From Rhodanobacteraceae bacterium (lineage in GTDB: Bacteria > Pseudomonadota > Gammaproteobacteria > Xanthomonadales > Rhodanobacteraceae), in the NCBI GenBank assembly GCA_016790075.1, contig JAEUPP010000042.1:1-37345 (forward strand): DNA of 37,345 bases. The letters run 5' to 3'. The translations under genes and the position numbers were made by a program. The notes under the pieces were generated by a model that searched no databases, was not told the DNA's origin, and saw only the letters and a program-made list of their open reading frames with translations. Below, one piece after another: positions 1 to 8,018 of this stretch (positions within the stretch are counted from its first letter, which is position 1; the number at the start of each line of letters is the position of its first letter).

Positions 1-821
1 GGATTGCCCTTCTCGGCGAGTGCTTTGCGGTAGCGATCCATGCCTACGCGGTGATGAGCAATCATGTACACCTGGTGCTGGAGATCGATCCACGGGCGCC
101 ACAGCACTGGTGTGACGACGACGTCGCCCGGCGCTGGGTGCAGCTATTCCCGCCGCGCGAAGCCACAGAGTCTGCGATTCAAGCGAAATGCCAGTCAGTG
201 CTGAATGATCCGGTTCGTCTTGCCGTGATCCGTCAGCGCCTTGGCGATTTGTCCTGGTTGATGAAGTGCTTGGCAGAACCCATTGCCCGCCGCGCAAATG
301 CAGAAGACTTCTGCAAGGGGCGCTTCTGGGAAGGTCGTTTCAAGTCGCAGGTTCTGAAGGATGAAAAGGCGCTGCTTGCCGCCATGACCTATGTGGACTT
401 GAACCCGGTTCGCGCGGGCATGACAGACCCGATGGAAGATCAGCAGCACACCAGTGTGCACGAGCGAATCCGCGAAACCCGTGATCGCCCCCAGTTACTG
501 GCCTGTGCGATGCAGCCTTGGGTTACGACGATCACGCCGACTTTGCCGGGCATCCGATTGCGCGACTATCTCGAACTTGTGGAATGGACCGGTAGGCAGT
601 TGCGGGATGACAAGCACGGGATCATTTCGACGGAGGCGCCGCCAATCGTTCAGCGAATCGAGAAGAACAACCGTCGTTGGCCGGTGCGCGTCAAGGCCAT
701 AGGCTCGCGTTACTGGCGCGTCGTGGGCGATACACAAGATCTGATTGATACGGCCAAAGAACTGGGTCAACGATGGCTGCGTGGTATTGGCTTCACAAGG
801 TCATTTGAGAAAATCCGGTGA
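1..821 (+). CDS. RAYT (REP-associated IS200-like transposase), 5'-truncated by window edge
   Basis: Single-stranded DNA transposase-like protein of the Y1/HUH superfamily, in the RAYT group that is domesticated with REP repeats. The reading frame is already open at base 3, where it encodes IALLGECFAVAIHAY, so the true start lies outside the window; the ATG codons near 51 are internal. The HUH metal-binding motif HVH is seen in MSNHVHLVLE, followed by the family blocks ARRWVQLFPP, CKGRFWEGRFKSQ and YVDLNPVRAG. It aligns without gaps to the complete RAYT at 8455-9423, roughly three quarters identical by eye, so the two are old paralogues and not a recent duplication. I cannot place the usual nucleophilic tyrosine on the helix after the HUH motif; the nearest conserved tyrosine is in YVDLNP. 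REP-like motifs lie downstream at 1110, 1853 and 1881. Confidence 0.88.
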   Translation, partial: IALLGECFAVAIHAYAVMSNHVHLVLEIDPRAPQHWCDDDVARRWVQLFPPREATESAIQAKCQSVLNDPVRLAVIRQRLGDLSWLMKCLAEPIARRANAEDFCKGRFWEGRFKSQVLKDEKALLAAMTYVDLNPVRAGMTDPMEDQQHTSVHERIRETRDRPQLLACAMQPWVTTITPTLPGIRLRDYLELVEWTGRQLRDDKHGIISTEAPPIVQRIEKNNRRWPVRVKAIGSRYWRVVGDTQDLIDTAKELGQRWLRGIGFTRSFEKIR

Positions 822-1172
822 TCCGACGTGACGGGATTCTTGAAGCGCGTGAGCGAGGGTCGACCGTGGGCGAAGCCAACTCGCTGCTCCTCAAACTCGA
901 CAGGCTGACCCCGATGCTGCCCACTCCAGGCGACTCGATTGTGCCGGGTTGAGCTCTGTGCGTGTCTTCGCTTGTCTTCTCGCTTGTCCAATGGTCGCAA
1001 AGTTCAAGGATAGCTCCGAGGCGAATTCAAAGCAGTCTCAGCCATGGCCAATCGCTCGAGCGGAGAAGCGAGACTAGCAGGCGAGACTGGTGAGGCTACG
1101 AGACTCAGACTAGGACACCTACAATTCGGATTCTAACGAGGCCAGGTCCACTCGCTGATGTTGCCGCCTCGC
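822..1172. other. Gene-free region with short GAGACT repeats and a REP-like motif
   Basis: No convincing gene. The stretch holds GAGACT three times (starting at 1070, 1083 and 1100) plus a fourth AGACT, leading into CTAGGACACCTACAATT at 1110-1126. That end closely resembles CTAGGACACCCACAAATT at 8295-8312 in the array beside the second RAYT. The layout (short GA-rich repeats running into a GGACACC motif) mirrors the 8103-8312 array. I read it as a decayed REP-like element downstream of the first RAYT. Confidence 0.5.
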
Positions 1173-1733
1173 TTACTTTTCCAGATCTTTGCTGCGCACC
1201 AACGACAACCGCTCTCCGGTCAGGCGTTCCAGTGGCAATGGCCAGGAACCGGCCGCCGCCATGATTTGCACGGCTTCGTCCGGTGTCTTGCCCAGGTACT
1301 TCATGGCATAAGCCGCGTACAAAGTGGCTGCTCGTCCGCCGCTGGCGCAATGCAACAGCACTTTGCCTTCGTTGGTCTGTACTGCCTTGGCAAACGCCGA
1401 GAGCAGCTGGGGGGTCCATGCCGCATTGCCGTTGACGGGATATTGTTCATAGCCAATGCCCTGCTGCGCAATGAGTGCCGGCTCATCGAAGGACAGCGCG
1501 CTCATCTCATCCGGCGTCCGCAAGTTGAAGACGTAGCGAATGTCCCGCGACTTCAGTCCCTGCAGGTCTTCGAGCGTCGGCTGACCGGCAAGCAGGATCT
1601 CGCCCTGCTGGATTGCTTTGGCAAGCGCAGATGGTTGCGGTACAGGGGCGACGACCGCGGACTTCTGCGGCGCAGTGGCGCAGGCTGTCAGCCCCAATAC
1701 GGCGAACATCGTCAAGGCAGGAGGCAAACGCAT
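1173..1733 (-). CDS. DUF442-type phosphatase-like lipoprotein
   Basis: Predicted envelope lipoprotein of 186 residues with a tyrosine-phosphatase-like fold of the DUF442 / beta-lactamase-hydrolase-like family. The N-terminus is a short hydrophobic signal ending in the lipobox LTAC (Cys18 from this start). The mature part has the family block LAGQPTLEDLQGLKSRDIRYVFNLRTPDE and the phosphate-binding loop HCASGGRA, a C-x4-R spacing as in DUF442 proteins rather than the classical C-x5-R. ATG at 1733 is preferred because CGGAG lies 10 bases upstream; a TTG at 1742 is possible but overlaps that site. Substrate unknown: members of this family have been tied to sulfide metabolism and to protein phosphatase activity, and nothing here decides it. 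A run of nine C lies 50 bases upstream. Confidence 0.8.
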   Translation of the reverse strand: MRLPPALTMFAVLGLTACATAPQKSAVVAPVPQPSALAKAIQQGEILLAGQPTLEDLQGLKSRDIRYVFNLRTPDEMSALSFDEPALIAQQGIGYEQYPVNGNAAWTPQLLSAFAKAVQTNEGKVLLHCASGGRAATLYAAYAMKYLGKTPDEAVQIMAAAGSWPLPLERLTGERLSLVRSKDLEK

Positions 1734-1852
1734 CAAAGGCAAACTCCGATCGAGGCCAGACCAGCGAGCTTACATGAAGCTGCCCCCCCCCTCCGGAGAT
1801 CATGAGGGATGAATACGATGGTCTGTTTGCTTCGCGCGCCGATCAGAGGTTG

Positions 1853-1889
1853 GGACACCCACAATGCCGATTCATCTAACTGGGTGTCC
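1853..1889. repeat. REP-like inverted repeat
   Basis: GGACACCCA at 1853-1861 and its exact reverse complement TGGGTGTCC at 1881-1889, separated by 19 bases. The same 8-9 base core recurs throughout the arrays at 5609-6069 and 8103-8312. This is the only place where two cores face each other as a simple hairpin, like a BIME-type pair of REP elements. Confidence 0.7.
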
Positions 1890-1940
1890 TTGTCTGTTCC
1901 CTTGTCTGTTTTCTTGTCTGTTTTCTGTTTTTGTCTGTTT
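1889..1940. repeat. 12-base tandem repeat CTTGTCTGTTTT
   Basis: Three units in register, at 1889-1900 (ending CC), 1901-1912 and 1913-1924, followed by a degenerate fourth and fifth unit to about 1940. It abuts the REP-like inverted repeat on its right side. A related, weaker CTTGTC periodicity appears at about 964-990, downstream of the first RAYT. Confidence 0.75.
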
Positions 1941-2536
1941 GCCAAGCCGCCTGAGGCAGTGCACATCGGAAACCTGTGTAGCGACGATGCGATGTTGGTG
2001 GGGCTGACGAGTTATTGAAGCGTTACCGGCGCGTAACCGGTTCTTACTCCTCAGGCTTCGCGGAACTGGCTACACTTCACCGGTGCCGCGAACTCCATCG
2101 TGGCCTGAGCGAACGCTAGGCCTCACGCGATTCCGGAAGAAGACTGGACCGGGGGTTCGACGTTAATGAACCCGTTTGTATCCCTGCCGACGTCTGTCTG
2201 CGTGATCTCGTATGCTACCGAATTTGGCCTTGTGGCTGCTGTTCCAGCGAATGCAGCCGCGGTTGTTTCCCCGGCGGGCCATGATGGGTCTACCGGTTTT
2301 TCGTCTGGACGCGACGCTGCGCGGCCCGGAGGCGCCGGAATCCTTTCGTGGATTTCCGCCCCGAGCCTTAGCCAGCGACTCTGAGACTGCCGCCTGCCCG
2401 CCAGACTGTCCGAAAAGGGCGTTTGCGTTTCCGGTAGTCAAACCCCAATGCCAGGTAACACCCAGCCACTGATGCCCCGCTATCAATCCAACCGAATCGG
2501 TTATTCCACGGGAGCCCGCCCTGCGGGTATCCTCGC

Positions 2537-3997
2537 ATGAGCAAGTTGTCCGTAGACGGCGTGTACTCCGACGCCGATGCATTGATCACCGAGCGGACCC
2601 GGTCAACACCGTCCATCCTGTGGATCGAGCTCACCTCGCGCTGCCCGTTCGACTGCGTTTTTTGTTCGCGCGCACTGTTGCGCGGCAAGGGTCAGCATCT
2701 CGATTTCGATTTGTATCGCCGCCTCATTGCCGAACTGGATCAGCCCCAGGTCATACGGCTGAATTATTCGGGTGAGTCGTCGCACTATCCGCATCTGGTC
2801 GAAGCGTGTGCGCTGGCTTCCCAGCGCGGCGCCGAGGTGGAGTTGGTCACTGCGTTGGCGGCGTTGCCGGAACACAAGCTGGAGCCGCTGGTGGCCAGCG
2901 GACTTACCCGGCTGACAATTTCGCTGCATACGCTGGATGCCGAACAATTCCAGCAGATCTACCGTTTCTCGTCGCTGGATGCGATGCGGCAACGGATCGA
3001 ACGCGTCGTCGAATTGGCGCCGCAGCGCTGCCCACGGCCGTTGATCGTCGATTTCGCCTTCGTCGCGATGGCGCGCAATCTGTCGCAGTTGCCGGCAGTT
3101 GCGGCGTATGCACGCGACCTAGGCCTGACCCATGTGGCCGTGCATCCGGTGATCCGGCGCGACCCGATCCCCGAACGCTTCGAGGACGAGCTCGACCAAC
3201 AGGGCCGTCTGCGCGACGACTTTGTCGCGGCGTTGCGAACGCGCGTCGACGACTGTCGCCATGACGTCCCCGAAATCACCATTTCCGTATCGACGCCGGA
3301 GCTTGGACCGCGCTTGCCGCTGACCGCGGTGCCGCGGCATCACCCTTGGCCGCTGCTGGGCGCGGCACGATTGCATGATTGCGACCAGGACCCCTGGGAA
3401 ACCGTGCACATTCTGGCCGATGGGCGTGTAGTCACTTGCGAGGTGCGTGACCAGATCGAACTCGGCCGCCTGGACGCCAACACGACGTTGCGCGACATCT
3501 GGAGCGGACCTGCGTATCGGGCATTCCGGCAGCAGTTCGTCATCGCAGCCGACAGCCACTGCCGAGCCTGCCCTTACAAACGCGCGCAGTTGCCACAGCC
3601 ATTGCCATCGCAGATCCGCGCGACCGATGGGGGAGCAGCGGGCCTGTTGTCTGGTTGGCACGCCTGCGATGAAGGCGCCGCCTGGAGCCGCCCGCAAGCT
3701 GTGCTGGCACTGGCGCCCGCGCGTTGGCCGCGCCGCCCGCGTCTACGCGGAAAATTGCCTCCCGCCGCCGATGGCAGCGGCAACCGCCTTACCGTATCGA
3801 TCCAGGGCGCCGAACCGCTCTACGTTCATCAGCAGGGCCGTCAGGCACTTGAGTTCGACATCGTGTTGCCACAGCCAACCGGCCATCGCGGCCCCCTGGT
3901 TTATCGGCTGGAGGTATCGCACCCGTTCCGGCCCAGCGATTCCGATGGTAGCGATGACCGCTTGCTTGGCATCGCCCTGTACACCGCCGGCGCGTGA
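2537..3997 (+). CDS. Radical SAM/SPASM protein with C-terminal beta-rich accessory domain
   Basis: Predicted iron-sulfur radical SAM enzyme, 486 residues. The [4Fe-4S] motif is C-x3-C-x2-C at Cys36, Cys40 and Cys43 (SRCPFDCVFC). SAM-site blocks follow, including a GE-like RLNYSGESSHYP. A SPASM-type auxiliary cluster region spans roughly residues 279-347: HDC, then GRVVTCEVRDQIELGRL, then a terminal CRACPYK. The last 130 residues form a separate domain (GWHACDEGAAWS near its start, SDDRLLGIAL at its end). It resembles the beta-sandwich accessory domain attached to glycosyltransferases in polysaccharide loci. The stop overlaps the GTG start of the next gene, so the two are translationally coupled. 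Substrate unknown; context suggests modification of a glycan, or of a protein that is glycosylated. No strong ribosome-binding site precedes the ATG. Confidence 0.82.
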   Translation: MSKLSVDGVYSDADALITERTRSTPSILWIELTSRCPFDCVFCSRALLRGKGQHLDFDLYRRLIAELDQPQVIRLNYSGESSHYPHLVEACALASQRGAEVELVTALAALPEHKLEPLVASGLTRLTISLHTLDAEQFQQIYRFSSLDAMRQRIERVVELAPQRCPRPLIVDFAFVAMARNLSQLPAVAAYARDLGLTHVAVHPVIRRDPIPERFEDELDQQGRLRDDFVAALRTRVDDCRHDVPEITISVSTPELGPRLPLTAVPRHHPWPLLGAARLHDCDQDPWETVHILADGRVVTCEVRDQIELGRLDANTTLRDIWSGPAYRAFRQQFVIAADSHCRACPYKRAQLPQPLPSQIRATDGGAAGLLSGWHACDEGAAWSRPQAVLALAPARWPRRPRLRGKLPPAADGSGNRLTVSIQGAEPLYVHQQGRQALEFDIVLPQPTGHRGPLVYRLEVSHPFRPSDSDGSDDRLLGIALYTAGA

Positions 3998-5607
3998 GCA
4001 TGGCGACGAGGCGCTGGCGCCAGGCACTGCGCCTGTTGCCGTTGTGGCTTACCCTGCACGCGGCTGATCTGCTGGCGGCCTGCTTGCCACCGTCGCCAGT
4101 CCGCAGCCGGCGAATGGCACGCTGGAAGCCGGGTCTGGCGATACTGATTCCCGAATCGGGCACCCCCGGCATTCTCGCGGACACCCTGGCAGCGTTGCGG
4201 GTGGCGGCGAACGCAGTAAGCGAGCCGGTGCGCATCCACGTACTCGTGAATGGCGCGCCACGCCGTGACTACCACGAGCTGATGCAAACCCATTCCGATG
4301 TGAACTGGCGCTTCGTCGGGCGAGCGCTCGGCTTTCACGGTGCGGTAGAGGCCGGAATGCGCGAGCTGGACGAAGACTGGGTCTACTTGCTCAATAGCGA
4401 CATGCGTCTGCAGCCCGATGCGCTCGCCCAGGTGCTGCCGTTGCGAGACGACGGCATATTTGCGATCGCCAGCCGGATCAAGTTTCAAGACCGCCAGCGT
4501 CGTGCGGAGGAAACCGGACTTACCGGATGGTCGATACACGAGCAGATGCCGCGGCCCTACGACTGCGAACCCGATCCGCTCGATGGCGTCGTCGAACATC
4601 TTTATGCCGGCGGTGGCGCGAGCCTGTTTCGCACTACGGCCTTGCGCCGAGCGTTGCGCAACAGCCGCTGCTACCAGCCGTTTTATCTGGAAGACGTCGA
4701 CTGGGGCGTCAGTGCGTGGCGACAAGGTTTGCGCGTTGTGTTCTGCCCCTCGTCCCTGGCCACCCATCTGCACCGCGCAACGATAAGCCGATTCGCCCCC
4801 GACGAGGTTGAACGGGTCGTGCGCCGCAATCAGTGCTGGCTGGAATCGCGGCAGGCTCTGGCTGGTGCCACACCGAATGCAATCGTTGCCCACGTATGCC
4901 GGCAACCCGCCAGCAGCCAGCGCGAGATGGCTGCATTGCGCCCCCTACCCTCGCTGTTTGCATCGCGTGTGCGCGCAGCTCGCACGCCGCATCTGCCCGC
5001 ACTCGCCGAGGGTTATGTCACGATCCCGGCGCATCTGCCTGGGGCACGACGCGGCCAACGCCCCCGTCTGCTCTGGATCACCCCGTTCGCATTGCTGCCC
5101 ACTATCCACCGCGACGCGCATCGCCGCATGGCGCTGATGACATCCATTTCCGCGCATTTCGAAGTCATCCTGCTGAGCGATGAGGGCGAACACTATCCCG
5201 CCGATAGCTGGCGCGAGCTTTCCTGCTGTCACGCGATACGGCTGATCGGCGGTCGGCCCAAGGAGGATCCGTCCATAGCCGACCCCGTGCTTGCACGGTT
5301 TGCGAGCCACGCGCATACAGGTCTACGCGTGGCGGTCGCTGGTGCACTGGCACACTTCCGCCCCGACATTGTGCATGTCGAGCACCTGGCGGCGGCGGAG
5401 CTGGTTGAGCTGCGAGGCGAACAACCGTGGACGATCGCCGTGCAATTGGCCGCGATGGCGGCGAGTGGGAACGATGCCGCGGATCACCACCAGCGCGCGC
5501 TGCTGTCGCGCTATGACAGCGTGATTGTCGACAGTGGCGACGACCACGACCTGCTCGGCAGTTTGCGCACTCAGACCATTGCCAATGCCGGCAGCGCCGA
5601 CAGGTAA
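3994..5607 (+). CDS. Two-domain glycosyltransferase (GT2 plus truncated GT4-like)
   Basis: Residues about 47-260 form a GT2 fold: LAILIPESG start, LLNSDM as the DxD-like metal/nucleotide site (residues 133-137), and FYLEDVDWGVSAWRQG (from residue 230) as the ED catalytic block, close to rhamnosyltransferase-type GT2 enzymes. From about residue 355 a second domain begins (RLLWITPF), with FEVILLS, PDIVHVEH and YDSVIVDS. These match the N-terminal Rossmann half of GT4 enzymes. The protein ends at TIANAGSADR, just where GT4 proteins normally reach a PNG-type hinge and the donor-binding half, which is missing. The stop is two bases before the left REP-like array (copy starts 5609). GTG at 3994 overlaps the upstream stop (GTGA); ATG at 4000 is an alternative. 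The GT2 domain may still work; the GT4 part is probably inactive. Confidence 0.8.
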   Translation: MSMATRRWRQALRLLPLWLTLHAADLLAACLPPSPVRSRRMARWKPGLAILIPESGTPGILADTLAALRVAANAVSEPVRIHVLVNGAPRRDYHELMQTHSDVNWRFVGRALGFHGAVEAGMRELDEDWVYLLNSDMRLQPDALAQVLPLRDDGIFAIASRIKFQDRQRRAEETGLTGWSIHEQMPRPYDCEPDPLDGVVEHLYAGGGASLFRTTALRRALRNSRCYQPFYLEDVDWGVSAWRQGLRVVFCPSSLATHLHRATISRFAPDEVERVVRRNQCWLESRQALAGATPNAIVAHVCRQPASSQREMAALRPLPSLFASRVRAARTPHLPALAEGYVTIPAHLPGARRGQRPRLLWITPFALLPTIHRDAHRRMALMTSISAHFEVILLSDEGEHYPADSWRELSCCHAIRLIGGRPKEDPSIADPVLARFASHAHTGLRVAVAGALAHFRPDIVHVEHLAAAELVELRGEQPWTIAVQLAAMAASGNDAADHHQRALLSRYDSVIVDSGDDHDLLGSLRTQTIANAGSADR

Positions 5608-5608
5608 C

Positions 5609-5747
5609 GCCCGGCCTCTTCGCAGGCGGTGCAGCCTGATCGCAATCGCTGAAGTCCCCGGGCCCATAGTCCCTTGAGTGCCAACTAGGCGATTTTCGGG
5701 ATACGCGCGGCTCCATGCCGGCTTTCCCATATATTCATGGGTGTCCC
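5609..5747. repeat. 139-base direct repeat, copy 1
   Basis: Starts GCCCGGCCTCTTCGCAGG and ends with the REP-like core CATGGGTGTCCC. It matches copy 2 at 5807-5945 without gaps, with about six mismatches, so period 198. It abuts the stop codon of the truncated glycosyltransferase. Confidence 0.9.
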
Positions 5748-5806
5748 GGGTTCCCCGGGTTCCCGATGTTGTCATGGGTGTCCCAAATTTTGCCCTCCCA
5801 AGTTTT

Positions 5807-5945
5807 GCCCGGCCTCTTCGCAGGCGGAGCAGCCTGATCGCGATCCCTGAAGTCCCCGGGCCCATAGTCCCTTGAGTGCCAATTAGGCGATTTTCGGAAT
5901 ACGCGCGGCTCCATGCCGGCTTTCCCATGTATTCATGGGTGTCCC
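5807..5945. repeat. 139-base direct repeat, copy 2
   Basis: Second copy of the element at 5609-5747, about 96% identical by eye. Between the copies (5748-5806) lie two partial REP-like units: GTTCCCGATGTTGTCATGGGTGTCCC and CAAATTTTGCCCTCCCAAGTTTT. Confidence 0.9.
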
Positions 5946-6069
5946 AGGTTCCCGCTCCATGCCGGCTTTCCCATATATTCATGGGTGTCCCAGGTTCCCG
6001 ATGCCGGCTTTCCCATATATTCATGAGCGTCCCAGGTTCCCGATATGTTCATGGGTGTCCCAGGTTTTG
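5913..6069. repeat. REP-like 42-base tandem array (left)
   Basis: Units of 42 bases beginning ATGCCGGCTTTCCCAT and containing TTCATGGGTGTCCCAGG. Complete copies lie at 5913-5954, 5959-6000 and 6001-6042; a partial one is at 6043-6069, and an earlier copy at 5715-5757 sits inside the first 139-base repeat. Each complete unit carries the small hairpin CCCAT-N6-ATGGG directly next to GTGTCCC. Period, hairpin and a nearby RAYT gene together fit a REP family. The array lies downstream of both the glycosyltransferase (+) and the MFS exporter (-), so it may also act as a transcription terminator. Confidence 0.88.
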
Positions 6070-6112
6070 TTCCAGGTTTTCTGGTTCGATGCGCCCAGAA
6101 TCCCGCAGAAAA

Positions 6113-7483
6113 TTATCCAGCGGGCCGAGAAAATGCGCGCGGCACGCATATATGAGCCAGTGACGCCAGCAGAAACGCCAGGACAAATACGCTGATATAA
6201 GCCAAAAGCGGCGACTGCCCCTGAAGCGACGAAAACAAGACGCCGCCGCCGGCAAGGGCAGCGCTGGTGCACATCGCGGCGGATAGCTGCAGTGCCGAGG
6301 AATACGTGCCCTGTTGTTCTCGAGGCGACAGCGTCAACGTCAGCACACCCAGCATGGGCAAGGACAAACCCGCACCAAGCCCTGAGATCGACCAGCCGAT
6401 CAGGAGCACCCAGTCCGGAAAGAGTTTCATCACGGTCAACCCGGAAACGATGATGCCTGCGCACAGCAATAAACCGCCGTAGCTGAGCCATGCGCGGCGT
6501 CTTGCTTCATCGGTGATGCGCGACTGCAGATGACTGCCGGCGCTCCAGCTCAGCGCTCCGCCAGTCAACGCGAAGCCTGCTGTGCCGATCGACCAGCCAC
6601 GTTCGAGATGCAACCAGAGTGGAACGAATGCTTCGCAAAGGAAAAATGCGGATGCGTAAAGCCCCCGTAGCGCAATCACAGTGGGCAATCCTGGTGCCAG
6701 ACGCAGTGTACCGATCGGCAGCAGCCGGTCTGCTGAGGTCAGCAGGACAGCCAGCGTAATGACTACCGTCAAGTGTGCCCAGCTCCCGGCAATACCGCTC
6801 ACTGAAAGCACCACACAACTGCTTGCAGCAAGCAAAGCCCAGATCAGGATCGATTCCGGCTTCCGCGCTTTGCGCTCTGCTGGATCCTCGCTGGCGCGAT
6901 GCAGCGACGGCAGAATCAGTGCCGCCGCTGGCAGCAACAGCAAGAATGTCCCGAGGAACAACCAGCGCCAGCCAAGCACCTCTACAACATAGCCGGATAT
7001 CGCGGGGCCTATCAGTGCCGGTACGACCCAGGCCGAGGAAAACATGGCGAACAGGCGCGGCAGCAAGGCCGATTGCAGGGCTCGCGCAGCAGCAACGTAG
7101 AGCGCAACGCCGAGTGCGCCGATGCCAAGGCCCTGGACAATGCGCCCGAAGATAAGTACGTGCATCGACTTGGCCAATCCGGCCAACAACAAACCTGCTG
7201 CAAACAACAGCAAGCCGCCCGCCATCGAAGGGAACGGGCCGTTGCGATCACAGTCGAGGCCAGACCACACCATTGCCAGCAACGAACCGGCCATCGTACT
7301 GGCGAATGCAAGCGCATACAGGTTCATGCCATCCAAGGATTTGGCAACCGCCGGCATGCCGGCGGCAACGCCCATCGCCTCGAACGCCATCATGAAGCAC
7401 AGTCCGATCGAGCCGATCGTAAGGTTTCTCCATCTGGGCGAAAAAAGTGATGTGGCGGATGGTGAGTCGACTGCGGTGCTCAT
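6113..7483 (-). CDS. MFS exporter, DHA2-like, divergent from soxR
   Basis: Integral membrane proton-coupled exporter of the major facilitator superfamily, 456 residues with about 14 hydrophobic segments by eye, as in the DHA2 (EmrB/QacA) group. GRIVQGLGIGAL in segment 4 matches family motif B, and GPAISGYVVEVLGWRWLF in segment 5 matches the drug:H+ antiporter motif C. ATG at 7483 is chosen: AGGA lies 6 bases upstream, while the longer reading from 7519 would start inside the SoxR operator. It is transcribed away from soxR and the operator sits in its promoter, so induction by SoxR in response to redox-cycling compounds is the natural reading. Efflux substrate unknown. The gene ends just before the left REP-like array. 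Confidence 0.88.
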   Translation of the reverse strand: MSTAVDSPSATSLFSPRWRNLTIGSIGLCFMMAFEAMGVAAGMPAVAKSLDGMNLYALAFASTMAGSLLAMVWSGLDCDRNGPFPSMAGGLLLFAAGLLLAGLAKSMHVLIFGRIVQGLGIGALGVALYVAAARALQSALLPRLFAMFSSAWVVPALIGPAISGYVVEVLGWRWLFLGTFLLLLPAAALILPSLHRASEDPAERKARKPESILIWALLAASSCVVLSVSGIAGSWAHLTVVITLAVLLTSADRLLPIGTLRLAPGLPTVIALRGLYASAFFLCEAFVPLWLHLERGWSIGTAGFALTGGALSWSAGSHLQSRITDEARRRAWLSYGGLLLCAGIIVSGLTVMKLFPDWVLLIGWSISGLGAGLSLPMLGVLTLTLSPREQQGTYSSALQLSAAMCTSAALAGGGVLFSSLQGQSPLLAYISVFVLAFLLASLAHICVPRAFSRPAG

Positions 7484-7499
7484 GGCTTGTCCTGGGGGT

Positions 7500-7523
7500 G
7501 AGGTTGCACTAGCGTGCAACCTC
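7500..7523. repeat. Perfect 10-base inverted repeat beside the SoxR operator
   Basis: GAGGTTGCAC (7500-7509) and GTGCAACCTC (7514-7523) with the 4-base loop TAGC. Its right arm overlaps the SoxR operator by five bases. It could be a second operator, or form a stem-loop in the soxR leader upstream of its ribosome-binding site. Confidence 0.75.
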
Positions 7524-7538
7524 AGGTGAACTTGAGGT
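7519..7538. promoter_or_regulatory. SoxR operator in the MFS promoter
   Basis: A 20-base imperfect palindrome ACCTCAGGTGAACTTGAGGT that differs at two positions from the E. coli soxS operator core CCTCAAGTTAACTTGAGG. On the minus strand TTGACC (7541-7536) is placed as a -35 box, and a 19-base spacer, the overlong spacing typical of MerR-family promoters, leads to a weak -10 candidate at 7516-7511. The right half-site TTGAGGT also supplies the GAGGT ribosome-binding site of soxR, six bases before its ATG. Confidence 0.88.
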
Positions 7539-7544
7539 CAAGCG

Positions 7545-8018
7545 ATGTTGAAAGTCAGTTGGCTGAGTGTTGGTGAGACGGCTCGCCGCAGTGGCATCGC
7601 CGTTTCTACTCTGCATTTTTATGAGGCGCAGGGTTTGATATCGTCTGATCGCAGCATCGGCAACCACAGGCGCTATCGTCGCGATGCGCTCCGGCGCATT
7701 GCCTTCATACGTGCTGCACAGGCCATTGGCATCGGTCTTGCCGAGATTGCTAAAGTACTGCAGCAACTGCCCGACCAGCGCACGCCAACCAAAGCTGACT
7801 GGGCCAGACTCTCCTCGCACTGGCGCGCGTCGCTCGATCAACGCATTGCCGATTTGCAAGCGCTGCGTGATGACTTGCAGGGGTGTATCGGCTGCGGCTG
7901 CCTCTCACTGCGTTCGTGCCATCTTTACAATCCAAAGGATTCGCTTGGGCAGCGCGGGCCAGGCCCGCAACGCTTGGGCAAGAGGATGGCTTCAGAACGA
8001 AACTCGCCTTCCCGATAG
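7545..8018 (+). CDS. soxR: Redox-sensing MerR-family regulator SoxR
   Basis: Cytoplasmic [2Fe-2S] transcription activator of 157 residues. The N-terminal MerR winged helix is seen in LSVGETARRSGIAVSTLHFYE and the wing NHRRYRRD. A dimerisation helix follows (residues about 75-112), then the cluster motif C-x2-C-x-C-x5-C at Cys114, Cys117, Cys119 and Cys125 (CIGCGCLSLRSC), which is diagnostic for SoxR. The flanking LYNPKDSLG also matches the family. No soxS-like gene is present; the divergent neighbour is an MFS exporter. That fits the non-enteric arrangement, where SoxR directly controls efflux and redox enzymes and responds to redox-active small molecules. The ATG is set by GAGGT six bases upstream, inside the SoxR operator, so soxR expression may be autoregulated. 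Confidence 0.95.
   Translation: MLKVSWLSVGETARRSGIAVSTLHFYEAQGLISSDRSIGNHRRYRRDALRRIAFIRAAQAIGIGLAEIAKVLQQLPDQRTPTKADWARLSSHWRASLDQRIADLQALRDDLQGCIGCGCLSLRSCHLYNPKDSLGQRGPGPQRLGKRMASERNSPSR

Larger units (their letters stand above)
1734..2536. other. Gene-free region between divergent genes
   Basis: About 800 bases with no supported gene; open frames here have no family signature and unlikely composition. It contains a C9 run at 1783-1791, a GGACACCCA/TGGGTGTCC inverted repeat at 1853-1889, a 12-base tandem repeat at 1889-1940, and a small CCCGC-CCT-GCGGG hairpin just upstream of the radical SAM gene. Promoters for the divergent genes on either side must lie here, but I see no clear core promoter. 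Confidence 0.5.

Noticed and set aside
2163-2582. Open frames upstream of the radical SAM gene
   Set aside because: Several mutually overlapping frames, none with recognisable motif or ribosome-binding site.
5609-6069. CRISPR array or coding repeat protein
   Set aside because: The 42-base units are head-to-tail without spacers and contain REP-type hairpins; the open frames through them only reflect a 42-base (multiple of three) period.
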